Shown piece by piece: positions 1 through 8,072 of a stretch of 64,000 nucleotides of DNA (position 1 is its first letter; every line of letters begins with the position of its first letter). The notes under the pieces were generated by a model. That model saw nothing but the letters and a program-made list of their open reading frames with translations, did not search any database and was not told the DNA's origin. The position numbers and the translations under genes were made by a program. Where the stretch lies: positions 1-64,000 of the forward strand of contig NZ_JAIUGV010000021.1 of the NCBI RefSeq assembly GCF_020164745.1, written 5' to 3'. This DNA comes from Mesorhizobium sp. ES1-4. Lineage in GTDB: Bacteria > Pseudomonadota > Alphaproteobacteria > Rhizobiales > Rhizobiaceae.

Positions 1-75
1 TTTGTTCGAGCCAGCCGAATGCAGAAACTTCTTCAAAGCTGCCGGATATGAGGCCAATTAATCGCGACACGCTTT
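1..75 (+). mobile_element. Right end of an IS630-family insertion sequence (partial)
   Basis: The first bases encode the last 19 residues of an IS630-type transposase, followed almost at once by the interrupted transporter gene. The element enters from outside the window, so only its right end is visible. IS630 elements insert at TA dinucleotides, and a TA lies at 75-76, exactly where the transporter reading frame stops resembling its family. I therefore place the right end near 75. That boundary is an inference: the left end, inverted repeats and target duplication are not in view. Confidence 0.6.
2..61 (+). CDS. IS630-family transposase, C-terminal end only
   Basis: The frame starting at base 2 reads LFEPAECRNFFKAAGYEAN and then a TAA stop at 59-61. 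The pattern F-x-P-x-E-C-x-N-(Y/F)-F-x-x-A-G-Y is the typical carboxyl end of rhizobial IS630 transposases, which are DDE enzymes that move the element by cut and paste. The catalytic core lies upstream of the window, so activity cannot be judged. The assignment rests on this short tail and on the disrupted gene next to it. Confidence 0.65.
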   Translation: MFEPAECRNFFKAAGYEAN

Positions 76-650
76 AGCACCGGCGAGGGAATGCCCTTGA
101 AGCGACGGGCGACCATCAGGGCAACGCCATAGGATAGCGAGGCGCCGATCAGTGCGAACTTCGCCCAGGCCGGGCCGCCAAGGCCGGCAAGCAGGCCGGG
201 GCCGATCATGACGGCCGTGCCGGCGACGCCAAGCGCGATGCCGGCCAGCTTGTTCCACGACAGCTTTTCATCCGATGTCAGGGTGTTGGCGAGGATCAGC
301 GTCCAGAACGGCGTTGTGGCGTTGAGCACCGAGGCAACGCCGGCGCCAAGCTCCGTCTGTCCGGCGAAGATCAGCGAGAAGGGAACGACATTGTTGGTGA
401 GCGCCAGCAGGAAGAGCAGGCCGGCGTGGGGAAGAGCGAGGCGGAAGGACGGACCACGCAGGCCGAGATAGATTTGGAGTGCCAGTGCGGCGATGGCGAC
501 GCGGAACAGCACCAGCACCAGCGGATGAAGCTCCGCAACCGCGATGCGGGCGAAGAAGAACGAGCCGCCCCAGATGGCGCCGAGCAGCAGCAGTTGCGCC
601 CAGTCCTTGAGCGCCATCGGTCCACGCGGTGCCGTTGCTGCCATCGCCAT
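33..650 (-). pseudogene. DMT/EamA family transporter, 3' end removed by the IS insertion
   Basis: This is the N-terminal two thirds of a drug/metabolite transporter of the EamA type, an inner-membrane exporter normally of about 290-300 residues with ten helices. The start at 650 has a GAGGAGG ribosome site eight bases upstream. A full first EamA repeat is visible (WGGSFF near residue 25, then several hydrophobic helices), and the second repeat begins. About residue 191, after the segment RRFKGIPSPV, the frame enters IS sequence and stops at 33. Half of the second EamA repeat is missing, so the protein is probably non-functional. The substrate cannot be inferred. Confidence 0.75.
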
Positions 651-963
651 GTGATTCGTCCTCCTCAAAGGCGGCTCGAATGCCGGCCAGTCAGGCAGAA
701 GCCATATCGGGATCGGCGACAAGGGCCACCCGAAAGCTGACCGGCAGCCAGCCTTCCCGGCAAAAGGCTATTGCCGCACCGTTTGGGGTGCGAGACATAG
801 AATTGTTTCAATGCAGCACCGCGCGTTTCCAGAGACGCGCAAAGGACGCTGCAAAATTCATTCCTGGCGATGATCCTTTCCGAAAGTCGAAATTGGCTTT
901 CAGGGTCATGCGCTAGCCGCTAGCTTGGATTAATTGTGCGCAGCCGAAGTCGAGGATTCGTCC
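651..963. other. Divergent intergenic region between the transporter remnant and the decarboxylase
   Basis: This 313-base gap holds the divergent upstream regions of the two genes. Two copies of the palindrome GCTAGC occur close together near 911-924, just before the decarboxylase leader. I see no convincing gene, tRNA or strong promoter match. Short reading frames here have poor codon use and no ribosome site. Confidence 0.5.
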
Positions 964-2184
964 ATGCAGCGATTCGAGAATGCCCGCGAGGCGGCACTGG
1001 CGCTTCGCCCGGACGATCCGGTCTATTGCTTCCGCCCGCAGGTGCTGAAGGCCGATGCTAGGCAGTTCATGGGCATGTTCCCCGGCAAGACCGCCTATGC
1101 GGTCAAGACCAATGGCGAGCAGATCGTGCTGAAGACGCTGGTCGAAGCCGGCGTCAACGCCTTCGATGTCGCTTCACCCGGCGAGTTCGCCGCCGTGCGC
1201 GCCGTCTCGCCCGATGCCGAGATGCTCTACATGCACCCGGTCAAGGCGCAGTCGGACATCAAGCTGGCGCTGGAGAAATACGGCATCCGTGTCATCTCGC
1301 TCGACCATGAGGACGAGATCACCAAGCTGACCCGGGTGGTGCGGGCGCTGGATATCGACCCGGGCGCGATCAGCGTGTTCGTGCGGGTGCAGACCAAAGG
1401 TCACGCCGCCTATGAACTGTCGAAGAAATTCGGCGCCGGGCCGGCTTATGCGGTCGAACTCGCCGAGCGGCTGAACCGCACTGGCTACAGGGTCGGCCTC
1501 TGTTTCCATGTCGGCAGCCAGATCGAGGATCCCGACACCTATGAGCGGGCATTGGCCTCGGCCGACTGGGTGCGCAACCGGCTGACATTCGACATTGCCG
1601 GGCTGGACGTCGGCGGCGGGTTTCCGGCCGAATACGGACATGATCCGAACCGCAAGCAGATCGAGATGCCGTCGCTTGGCCAGATCATGTCGCGGCTGTC
1701 CGGCGACCTGAAGGAATACCAGTTCGACCAGATGCCGCTGGTGGCGGAGCCGGGCAGGGTGATCGTGGCGCGCTGCCTGTCGCTGATCGTGCGGGTGCTG
1801 CTGCGGAAGGGCAAGCGGCTCTACATCAATGACGGCATATGGGCGTCGCTGTCCGATTCCTGGACCGGCAAGATCACGCTGCCGGCCCGCTTCATTCCCG
1901 ATCCCGCGATCCGCACGCGCAATGGCGACGAGAACACCATCGTGCCGTTCAAGGTGTGCGGCGCGACCTGCGATTCCGTCGACATCCTGTCCAGGCCGTT
2001 CTGGCTTCCCGAAACCGTCGATACCGGGGACTGGATCGAGATCGGCCATATCGGCGCCTACTCGCTGTCGCTCAGGACCCGCTTCAACGGCTTTTATCCC
2101 GATACATTCGTCGAGATCACGACGCCCTTCGACGAGGGCGACGCGCCGCAGGGATTCGCCAGCCTGGAGACGATGGCGGACTAG
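964..2184 (+). CDS. Type III PLP-dependent ornithine/lysine decarboxylase
   Basis: Fold-III pyridoxal-phosphate decarboxylase of 406 residues that converts ornithine (or lysine) to putrescine (or cadaverine) in polyamine synthesis. The PLP lysine is K48 in AYAVKTN. Further family marks are HVGSQ, the phosphate-binding glycine run in GLDVGGGFP, AEPGR, and the active-site cysteine C336 in CGATCDSVD. The ATG at 964 follows a GAGG eight bases upstream. A TTG at 934 is possible but has no ribosome site. Alphaproteobacterial members often act on both ornithine and lysine, and which one dominates here cannot be read from the sequence. It stands alone, with opposite-strand genes on both sides. Confidence 0.85.
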   Translation: MQRFENAREAALALRPDDPVYCFRPQVLKADARQFMGMFPGKTAYAVKTNGEQIVLKTLVEAGVNAFDVASPGEFAAVRAVSPDAEMLYMHPVKAQSDIKLALEKYGIRVISLDHEDEITKLTRVVRALDIDPGAISVFVRVQTKGHAAYELSKKFGAGPAYAVELAERLNRTGYRVGLCFHVGSQIEDPDTYERALASADWVRNRLTFDIAGLDVGGGFPAEYGHDPNRKQIEMPSLGQIMSRLSGDLKEYQFDQMPLVAEPGRVIVARCLSLIVRVLLRKGKRLYINDGIWASLSDSWTGKITLPARFIPDPAIRTRNGDENTIVPFKVCGATCDSVDILSRPFWLPETVDTGDWIEIGHIGAYSLSLRTRFNGFYPDTFVEITTPFDEGDAPQGFASLETMAD

Positions 2185-2251
2185 GAACAAGAAGTCAGTG
2201 GAGAGCAGTCGGTAGTCAGCAGGGAATTCTATATTCCGCTACTCGCTCTCT

Positions 2252-3430
2252 TCACAGCTTCGCCAACATCTCCGGCGTCGGCCAACCATCCACCGGCAGG
2301 CCGAGCCGCATCTGTTCCTTGCGGATGGCTTCGCGGGTGTTGGTGCCCAGGATGCCGTCGACGGTGCCGACATCGTAACCCCTGGCCTCAAGCTTGGTCT
2401 GCAGCGCCTTCATCTGCTCGTTGTTGAGGCCCGGTTCAGGATTGCGCGGGTCAAGCGGTGGCGCGCCGGCGAGCCGCGCGGCGAGGTTGGCCGCGGTCAG
2501 CGCGTAGGTGAAGGACTGGTTCCATTCGAGATAGACGTCGAAATTGTCGTAGGTGAGGAAGGCCGGGCCCTTGCGGCCCATGGGCAGCGCCAGGCCGGCT
2601 TTCAGGCCCTTGTCAGCCAGTGGCGAACCGTCCGGGTTGGTGACACCCCACTGCGCCCACTGTGTCAGCGGCAATTTGTTGCTGCGGCCGGTCTGGTCCC
2701 ACGGCATCTCGTCGGGCACGCGCACTTCCTGGATCCAGGGCTCGTCGCGCTTCCAGCCGCGCGACAGCACCTTGTTGCCCGTGGTCATGATCACGTCCGG
2801 CACGGAGCCGCGCAGGTCGATCTTGCCGTCGCCGTCGCCGTCGACGCCGCGCGCGAGATAGTCGGACGGCAGGATCTGCGTCTGGCCGATCTCGCCGGCC
2901 CAGGCACCGGTGACGTCGGCCGGCAGCACGCCGCGATCGATCAGTTCCAGGAGCGGCACCAGTTGCTGGCGGAAGAGCTGTGGGCGGCGGCAGTCATGCG
3001 ACAGCGTCACCAGTGCGCTCAGCGTATGGAAATCGCCCTGCACGGCGCCGAAATCCGTTTCAAGCGCCCAAAAGGCGGTGATGACAGGCGCCTGGACGCC
3101 AAACTGCTGGTCGGCGCGGGCGAAGATATCGGCGTATTTCTTCATGTTCGCCGCACCTTGCTTCAGCCGGTAGGCCGAGATCATGCGGTTGGAAAATTGG
3201 ATGAAGGTTTGCGTGAAGACACCCTGCGCGCGGTCGCGCGCCAGGGCCCTCGGGTCAAAGTCGGCGTCCTCCAGCGCGTCGAGGCCGACAGCGCCGACAC
3301 CGGCCGCCTTGGCTTCGGCGGCGACACCCTGCTTCCAGGTTTCGAAATCGCCGCCGCATTCCTGCGCCATCGCCGGCAAGGCCGTGGCGCACAGGAACAG
3401 CGCCGCGAGGGCTTGGGAACGCAGTCGCAT
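2252..3430 (-). CDS. Lytic murein transglycosylase, MltB type, with peptidoglycan-binding domain
   Basis: Periplasmic enzyme of 392 residues that cleaves the MurNAc-GlcNAc bond of peptidoglycan and leaves an anhydro product. A signal peptide covers residues 1-23 (ending ALPAMAQ). The catalytic domain follows, with the acid/base glutamate at E124 in WALETDFG, the downstream GEIGQTQ region and the MltB-type DGDGDGKIDL stretch. A PG_binding_1 domain closes the protein (roughly residues 330-392). The start at 3430 is preceded by AAGGAAG. It lies 180 bases downstream of a GH25 muramidase on the same strand, so the two may be co-expressed as wall-remodelling enzymes. Confidence 0.88.
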   Translation of the reverse strand: MRLRSQALAALFLCATALPAMAQECGGDFETWKQGVAAEAKAAGVGAVGLDALEDADFDPRALARDRAQGVFTQTFIQFSNRMISAYRLKQGAANMKKYADIFARADQQFGVQAPVITAFWALETDFGAVQGDFHTLSALVTLSHDCRRPQLFRQQLVPLLELIDRGVLPADVTGAWAGEIGQTQILPSDYLARGVDGDGDGKIDLRGSVPDVIMTTGNKVLSRGWKRDEPWIQEVRVPDEMPWDQTGRSNKLPLTQWAQWGVTNPDGSPLADKGLKAGLALPMGRKGPAFLTYDNFDVYLEWNQSFTYALTAANLAARLAGAPPLDPRNPEPGLNNEQMKALQTKLEARGYDVGTVDGILGTNTREAIRKEQMRLGLPVDGWPTPEMLAKL

Positions 3431-3610
3431 CGGCTTCCTTTCGAAACGAAGAGGGCATTGTCGTGCCCGGCTGGAAGCCCAACGCCTTGGGTTACCAGCG
3501 GTTGCACTCTTTTGCCGCTGGCTGTGTCGAAAAGCAGGCGGCGGGCCCGGTGTCAACGGTCTTCTGCCGCAGCCCCTGTTCCAGGTGGCTGCGCTGCCAT
3601 TGCCATGGTA

Positions 3611-4411
3611 TCAACGGGTGTTCTGCCGCAACCACTTGTTCCATGCGGCTTCCGAGCCGTTGAAGACATTGATGTCGGACTTGCCGGTCATGCCGGGAAC
3701 GATGCCGGTTCCGGTGTACTGCCAGAATGTGAAGGGGTGGCTGCCATATTTCTCGCGCGGGTGGCCGGCAACGGAGCGCAGCCAGTAGGGATAGCCGCGG
3801 AAGCTCGAGAGTTCGTTGTCGTCGAAGAAATCGACCGAGGTGTAGATGATCGGCTTCTTGCCGTAATGCCGCTCGACCATTTCGAGGAAGGTGGTCATTT
3901 CCGCGCGTACCGTGGCCGGGTCGGGGCGCAGGCGGCAGGTCGGCGATTTCGGGTTCCATTCCATGTCTAGCACCGGCGGCATGGCCGAGCGGTCGACAGG
4001 CACGTTCTGGATAAACCAGCGTGCCTGCTGGGCAGCGGGCGTGCAGAAATAGAAGAAATGGTAGGCTGCGCGGGGAACACCGGCAGCTCTTGTGCGTGCC
4101 CAGTGCTCGCTGAAATACTCATCGAAGCGGTCGCCGCCTTCGGTCGCCTTGATGAAGGCAAAGGAGATGCCGCTCGCCTTGGCCGTCGGCCAGTCTACCG
4201 AGGTCTGGTACTTGGAGACGTCGGTGCCGTGGACGGCATAGTTCCAGGGCGCGCCGCTGTCCCATTCATGTGGCTTGGAATCGGCAAAGCGCGGCGCGCG
4301 CACGGGCACCGTCGGGCTGCCCGAAGCGGACGGCGACAGCGGCGAGAGATCGTCCACGGTCGAGCAGGCGCCAAGCAGCGTCAGCATGAAAAGGACGGCA
4401 AGACGGCGCAT
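3611..4411 (-). CDS. GH25-family lysozyme (muramidase) lipoprotein
   Basis: A 266-residue lipoprotein. The signal sequence ends in the lipobox LLGAC, with the acylated cysteine at residue 16, followed by a Ser/Pro-rich linker and then a glycoside hydrolase 25 domain from about residue 60. The family's catalytic acids are present: D64 in HGTDVSKYQ and D149/E151 in LDMEW. The enzyme should hydrolyse the MurNAc-GlcNAc bond from the membrane-anchored side of the periplasm. The start at 4411 is chosen because it gives a clean signal peptide; the longer frame upstream has no ribosome site. The MltB-type enzyme follows on the same strand. Confidence 0.85.
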   Translation of the reverse strand: MRRLAVLFMLTLLGACSTVDDLSPLSPSASGSPTVPVRAPRFADSKPHEWDSGAPWNYAVHGTDVSKYQTSVDWPTAKASGISFAFIKATEGGDRFDEYFSEHWARTRAAGVPRAAYHFFYFCTPAAQQARWFIQNVPVDRSAMPPVLDMEWNPKSPTCRLRPDPATVRAEMTTFLEMVERHYGKKPIIYTSVDFFDDNELSSFRGYPYWLRSVAGHPREKYGSHPFTFWQYTGTGIVPGMTGKSDINVFNGSEAAWNKWLRQNTR

Positions 4412-4525
4412 CGCAACTTCCAGGCCGGAATCAGCCGGTCGCTGATGGGGTCGTGCACCGATGGCCGAAGTTGGTCTGGCCCCTCCAGGCGATCGCCCCA
4501 CAGCATCGCCTGATAAGTGATTTCA

Positions 4526-4572
4526 TGCATGTCGTTGTCCCAAAGCCGCTGCGCAGTTTTGGGCAACATGCA
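4526..4572 (+). repeat. Palindromic intergenic repeat, copy 1
   Basis: A 47-base imperfect palindrome that opens with TGCATGTCGTTGTCCCAAA and closes with TTTTGGGCAACATGCA. It lies between the divergent GH25 and serine hydrolase genes. It matches the elements at 37748-37794 (opposite orientation), 38826-38871 and 43681-43728. All four copies are intergenic and can form a stem-loop. This looks like one of the REP-like families found in rhizobial genomes. Confidence 0.8.
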
Positions 4573-4696
4573 TCATGTGATCGCCGATCATGGTTGATAA
4601 TCGGTTGACGGCGCTCGACAAGAGCCCCGATTTTGCGGAAGCAATGGCGGCAATTCGATGACATAAGGGGCCGGGCGAAAGCCTGGGAGGAAGCGG

Positions 4697-6076
4697 ATGC
4701 GGATCGTGGTCAAGATCGTCAAATGGCTGCTTGGCCTGGTTGTGCTGGCGGTTGCAGCGCTGTTTGCCTGGCTCTACATCGCACCGCCCGAACTGATCCG
4801 CGTCGGCTCGGGCTATTCGGCCAAGATCGTCTGCTCCAACGTCTTCATCGCCGGGCGGGACGCCAACGAGGTGTTGGCCGTCGACGTGCAGGCGCCCGGC
4901 CACCCGCTGCTGCGGCTGATGCGGGTCTCGGTCGACAAGAACCGGGGGACGGTCTCGGCCGGGCTGCTCGGCTTCCTCGGCGAAAGCGAGGCGGTTGCCC
5001 GCGACGGGCTCGGCTGCGCCTCGGTTCCTGACGGCGATGTCGGCAAGGCACGGCGCACGGCGGTCCATGCCGGACCCGCGGCGACAAGTCAGGATGCGTT
5101 ATGGCCCGGGGGCGAGCGGGTCGATGCCTCTCAGAACCCCGATGTTACGAAGATCGTCGCGGATGACGCCATGGCCGGCATCGGCATGCGCGCGATTGTC
5201 GTGCTCAAGAACGGTCGCGTTGTCGCGGAGCGCTATGGTGACGGCTTTTCGGCCAAGACGCCGTTGCTCGGCTGGTCGATGACCAAGACGGTCAACGCCG
5301 CCATCATCGGCACGCTGGTCAAGGACGGCAAGATGGCGGTCGACAACAAGGGCCTTTTCGCGCCCTGGAAAGCCGACGGCCGCGCCGCGATCACCCTTGC
5401 CGACATGATGGCGATGTCGAGCGGCCTGGAGTTCAACGAGGACTATGGCGACGTCGCCGATGTCACGCGCATGCTCTATCTCGAACCCGACATGGCGGGT
5501 TTTGCCGAATCCAAGCCGCTCAGCGGCGAGGTCGGCAAGGTGTTTTCCTATTCCAGCGGCACGGCGGTGATGCTGTCGCGCCTCTGGCAGGACGCGATCG
5601 GCGACAAGGCCAAGGCATTGATGTGGCCACGCACCGCACTGTTCGAGCCGCTCGGCATGCACAGTGCGGTTTTAGAGACCGACGAGCAGGGCACTTTCGT
5701 CGGCTCGTCCTATCTCTACGCCACGGCGCGTGACTGGGCACGTTTCGGCCAGTTCCTGCTGCAAGGCGGGGTGTGGAACGGCAACCAGGTGCTGCCGGCC
5801 GGCTTCGTCGACTGGATGCGCGAGCCGGCACCGGCTTCGAAAGTCTATGGCAAGGGCCAGTTGTGGATCGAGGCGCCGGGCGACGAGGAAAACCCCGGCG
5901 CAGGCGTCGCCGCCGGTCTGCCCAAGGACACCTACTGGATGGAAGGACATGACGGGCAGACGGTCGCCATCATTCCCTCGGAGCAATTGGTGGTGGTGCG
6001 GCTGGGGTTGACGCCGGCGAAGCTCAATTATCGCCCGCAAGCGATGGTTGGGGCGCTGGTTAAGGCGCTGCACTAA
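4697..6076 (+). CDS. Serine hydrolase, class C beta-lactamase fold, membrane-anchored
   Basis: A 459-residue protein with a single N-terminal membrane helix (about residues 8-28), a linker of some 120 residues, and then a beta-lactamase-related hydrolase domain. The SxxK nucleophile motif is SMTK at residues 194-197. A YSS motif stands in for YxN, and an HDGQ motif near the C-terminus occupies the KTG position. This arrangement resembles 6-aminohexanoate-dimer hydrolases and related esterases more than true antibiotic-degrading enzymes. A GGGAGG ribosome site precedes the start. The natural substrate is unknown, and I would not call resistance from it. Confidence 0.8.
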   Translation: MRIVVKIVKWLLGLVVLAVAALFAWLYIAPPELIRVGSGYSAKIVCSNVFIAGRDANEVLAVDVQAPGHPLLRLMRVSVDKNRGTVSAGLLGFLGESEAVARDGLGCASVPDGDVGKARRTAVHAGPAATSQDALWPGGERVDASQNPDVTKIVADDAMAGIGMRAIVVLKNGRVVAERYGDGFSAKTPLLGWSMTKTVNAAIIGTLVKDGKMAVDNKGLFAPWKADGRAAITLADMMAMSSGLEFNEDYGDVADVTRMLYLEPDMAGFAESKPLSGEVGKVFSYSSGTAVMLSRLWQDAIGDKAKALMWPRTALFEPLGMHSAVLETDEQGTFVGSSYLYATARDWARFGQFLLQGGVWNGNQVLPAGFVDWMREPAPASKVYGKGQLWIEAPGDEENPGAGVAAGLPKDTYWMEGHDGQTVAIIPSEQLVVVRLGLTPAKLNYRPQAMVGALVKALH

Positions 6077-6079
6077 GGG

Positions 6080-6745
6080 CTATTTGCCCGAACCAAGCAC
6101 CGCTAGCCACGCGTAACCACGATAAAGCGTGCGAAAACGAAAGGTTGCGCCGGTACGCTGGGATTCCGAATCCAGGACGTTGCGCAAGGTCGCGCGCGGC
6201 GTGACGTGGAATTTCCGCAGCCAGCCGCGCAGCAGGGCCCGAAACCAGCGCGGCAGGCCTTCCTGCTGGCCGAAATCGACGATGTGCAGCGAACCGCCTG
6301 GCGCAAGCGCCGCAAGTGCCGCCGACACCGTCTTTTCCCAGCCCGGAATCATCGAGAGCGAATAGGACACGAAGACGCGGTCGAACCGTTCTGTGCGGAA
6401 AAGTGTCTTCGCATCGAAATCGGTGGCATCGCCGCGTGCCAGGCTGACCTTGGCCGAGAGACCTTCGCGGGCAACAGCTGTGCCGGCCGTCTCCAGCATT
6501 TCGGCCGAAATATCGAGGCCGAAGAACCGGGCGTTGGGATAGGCGCGGGCAGCAAGGATGATGTTGCGGCCGGTGCCGCAGCCGAGTTCCAGCACCGTGC
6601 CACCCGGCGGCACGTCCAGCCCCGCGATCAGCCGGTCGCGGCCGAGCAGGTAGTATTTGCGGGTCAGGTCGTAGATGTGGCGCTGCCAGCGGTAGACGCC
6701 GTCCATCAGTTCGGCGTGGCTGGCCGGCAGTTCCGTTGTGCTCAT
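6080..6745 (-). CDS. btaB: Diacylglyceryl-homoserine N-methyltransferase
   Basis: A SAM-dependent methyltransferase of 221 residues. The SAM-binding glycine motif is LELGCGTGRN, followed by the acidic FGLDIS strand and a SLSMIPGW region. It should trimethylate diacylglyceryl-homoserine to the betaine lipid DGTS, a phosphorus-free membrane lipid. Its start codon overlaps the stop of btaA (ATGA at 6742-6745), so the two are translationally coupled. The adjacent BtaA is the main reason for choosing BtaB over a generic methyltransferase. In Sinorhizobium this pair is induced by phosphate starvation through PhoB. Confidence 0.88.
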   Translation of the reverse strand: MSTTELPASHAELMDGVYRWQRHIYDLTRKYYLLGRDRLIAGLDVPPGGTVLELGCGTGRNIILAARAYPNARFFGLDISAEMLETAGTAVAREGLSAKVSLARGDATDFDAKTLFRTERFDRVFVSYSLSMIPGWEKTVSAALAALAPGGSLHIVDFGQQEGLPRWFRALLRGWLRKFHVTPRATLRNVLDSESQRTGATFRFRTLYRGYAWLAVLGSGK

Positions 6746-7989
6746 GCCGCGCGCTTCACATAGAGGTGGAAGCCGCCATAGATGGCGGAACGGTCGCGGG
6801 CCGAGAATTCGCGCGACGCTTCGTTCTGATAGTCCCATTGGTCGAGCAGCGAGGTCGAGACGCGCCCGGGCAGCAGGCTGGGCTCGGCGGCGGTGCGGAA
6901 GATGACGCGAGCCCCGGTGGAGGCGGTGCGGGTGATCTCCGACCACAGCGCGTTGAGCTGGTCGTCGGTCATCCAGTCCTGCGCGTCGAGCAGGATGAAG
7001 CGGTCGACGGCGCCGGCATCCTTGCCCGCAAGGAATTCGATCAGGTTGGCGTGGTGGATGGCGACGCGGTCGATGTTGCCGCGGATGGTTTCGTAGTTGC
7101 GCTTTTCCAGATAGGCGGGCAAAGCGGCCTCGCCAGGCTCGGGATAGCGGCGGGCAAAGGCTTGCCAGGCGAAATAATTGTTTTCCAAGGGGAAATCGCA
7201 GGCGAGCTTTTCCAGGCGGGCCTTCAGCACGCTGGCCATGGTGCCGTCGCCGGAGGTGATCAGCGAATCATACTGCGCCGGCGGGATGCCGAGACCGAAC
7301 AGCGAGGCTTTTCGCGAGGTCGCCCATTTCAGGAGCTTCTTGTCGAAGACCGGCGCCAGTTCCTCATTGAAGAAGCGGCGCTGTTCGCCGATATTCCTGG
7401 CTTCCATCATGCGGGCTGGATTGACGCCGAAAAATTTCGCCGTGCGGTGGCCCATGGCGATGAACAGACCGAGCAGGCCGGTCTGGTAGAAATTGCGGTC
7501 GAAAACGCCGATGCGCCTGTTGCCGCGCCAGTTGCGGCGCTCCCAGTAGTGGCGGCTTACGGGATCGAGATGCGGAGCGATAAAGCGGTCGTAGGCTTCG
7601 GAATTGTGGCTTGTGTCAGTCGCACCGAAAAACCGGAACAGGTCCCCCTGAGAAGGCAGATGGCGAACCGCCTCCAGCTTCATGCGGTTCAGCGCTATGT
7701 GGGCGGCGTTGAGGTCGACGGCGTCGATTTGCGCCGGCGAGCGGGTGAGATAGGCCAATATGTTGCAGCCGCCCGAGGCGATGGTGACGACGCGGTGGCC
7801 CTGGCCAAGCTGCATCGCATCCATGTCGACGTCGGGGTCTTCCCAGATCTGCGGATAGACGAGGCCGGAGAACAGCAACGCGAACAGCCGCTCGGAGATG
7901 CCGGCTTTGGAAAGCGGCCGGTTCTGGTAGACGGCTTTTCCGACTTCCTTGCCGCGGCGAAAAACCAGATCCGAGGAGACGTCCGTCAT
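6742..7989 (-). CDS. btaA: S-adenosylmethionine:diacylglycerol 3-amino-3-carboxypropyltransferase
   Basis: A DUF3419-family protein of 415 residues. BtaA moves the aminocarboxypropyl group of SAM onto diacylglycerol to form diacylglyceryl-homoserine, the first step to DGTS. Family marks include YPQIWEDP near the N-terminus, the SAM-binding segment around ASGGCNILAYL, and a C-terminal methyltransferase-like half (FILLDAQDWM). I chose the ATG at 7989, with GGGGAA upstream; an in-frame ATG at 8007 is the alternative. A Pho-box-like direct repeat lies 50 bases upstream, so expression under phosphate limitation is likely. Confidence 0.9.
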   Translation of the reverse strand: MTDVSSDLVFRRGKEVGKAVYQNRPLSKAGISERLFALLFSGLVYPQIWEDPDVDMDAMQLGQGHRVVTIASGGCNILAYLTRSPAQIDAVDLNAAHIALNRMKLEAVRHLPSQGDLFRFFGATDTSHNSEAYDRFIAPHLDPVSRHYWERRNWRGNRRIGVFDRNFYQTGLLGLFIAMGHRTAKFFGVNPARMMEARNIGEQRRFFNEELAPVFDKKLLKWATSRKASLFGLGIPPAQYDSLITSGDGTMASVLKARLEKLACDFPLENNYFAWQAFARRYPEPGEAALPAYLEKRNYETIRGNIDRVAIHHANLIEFLAGKDAGAVDRFILLDAQDWMTDDQLNALWSEITRTASTGARVIFRTAAEPSLLPGRVSTSLLDQWDYQNEASREFSARDRSAIYGGFHLYVKRAA

Positions 7990-8038
7990 GGCAAGGTGAT
8001 TCCCCATTTGCTTTGGCGCAAGCGGGTAACCCAGGGTC

Positions 8039-8056
8039 ATGACAGGCCGGTGACAG
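8039..8056 (-). promoter_or_regulatory. Pho box (PhoB-binding direct repeat) upstream of btaA
   Basis: On the minus strand the sequence reads CTGTCAC, four bases, CTGTCAT, which fits the 7-4-7 Pho box (consensus CTGTCAT twice) with a single change. A weaker third half-site (CCGTCAA, 8061-8067) continues the 11-base period upstream. The site lies in the 83-base gap between the 5-oxoprolinase stop and the btaA start and faces btaA. PhoB control of betaine lipid synthesis is known in related rhizobia; control here is inferred from the site. Confidence 0.8.
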
Positions 8057-8072
8057 CCTGTTGACGGCTTCT

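Noticed and set aside
4697..6076. Calling the serine hydrolase an antibiotic-resistance beta-lactamase
   Set aside because: The KTG position is replaced by HDGQ and the protein is membrane-anchored, which is more like esterase or amide-oligomer hydrolase relatives.
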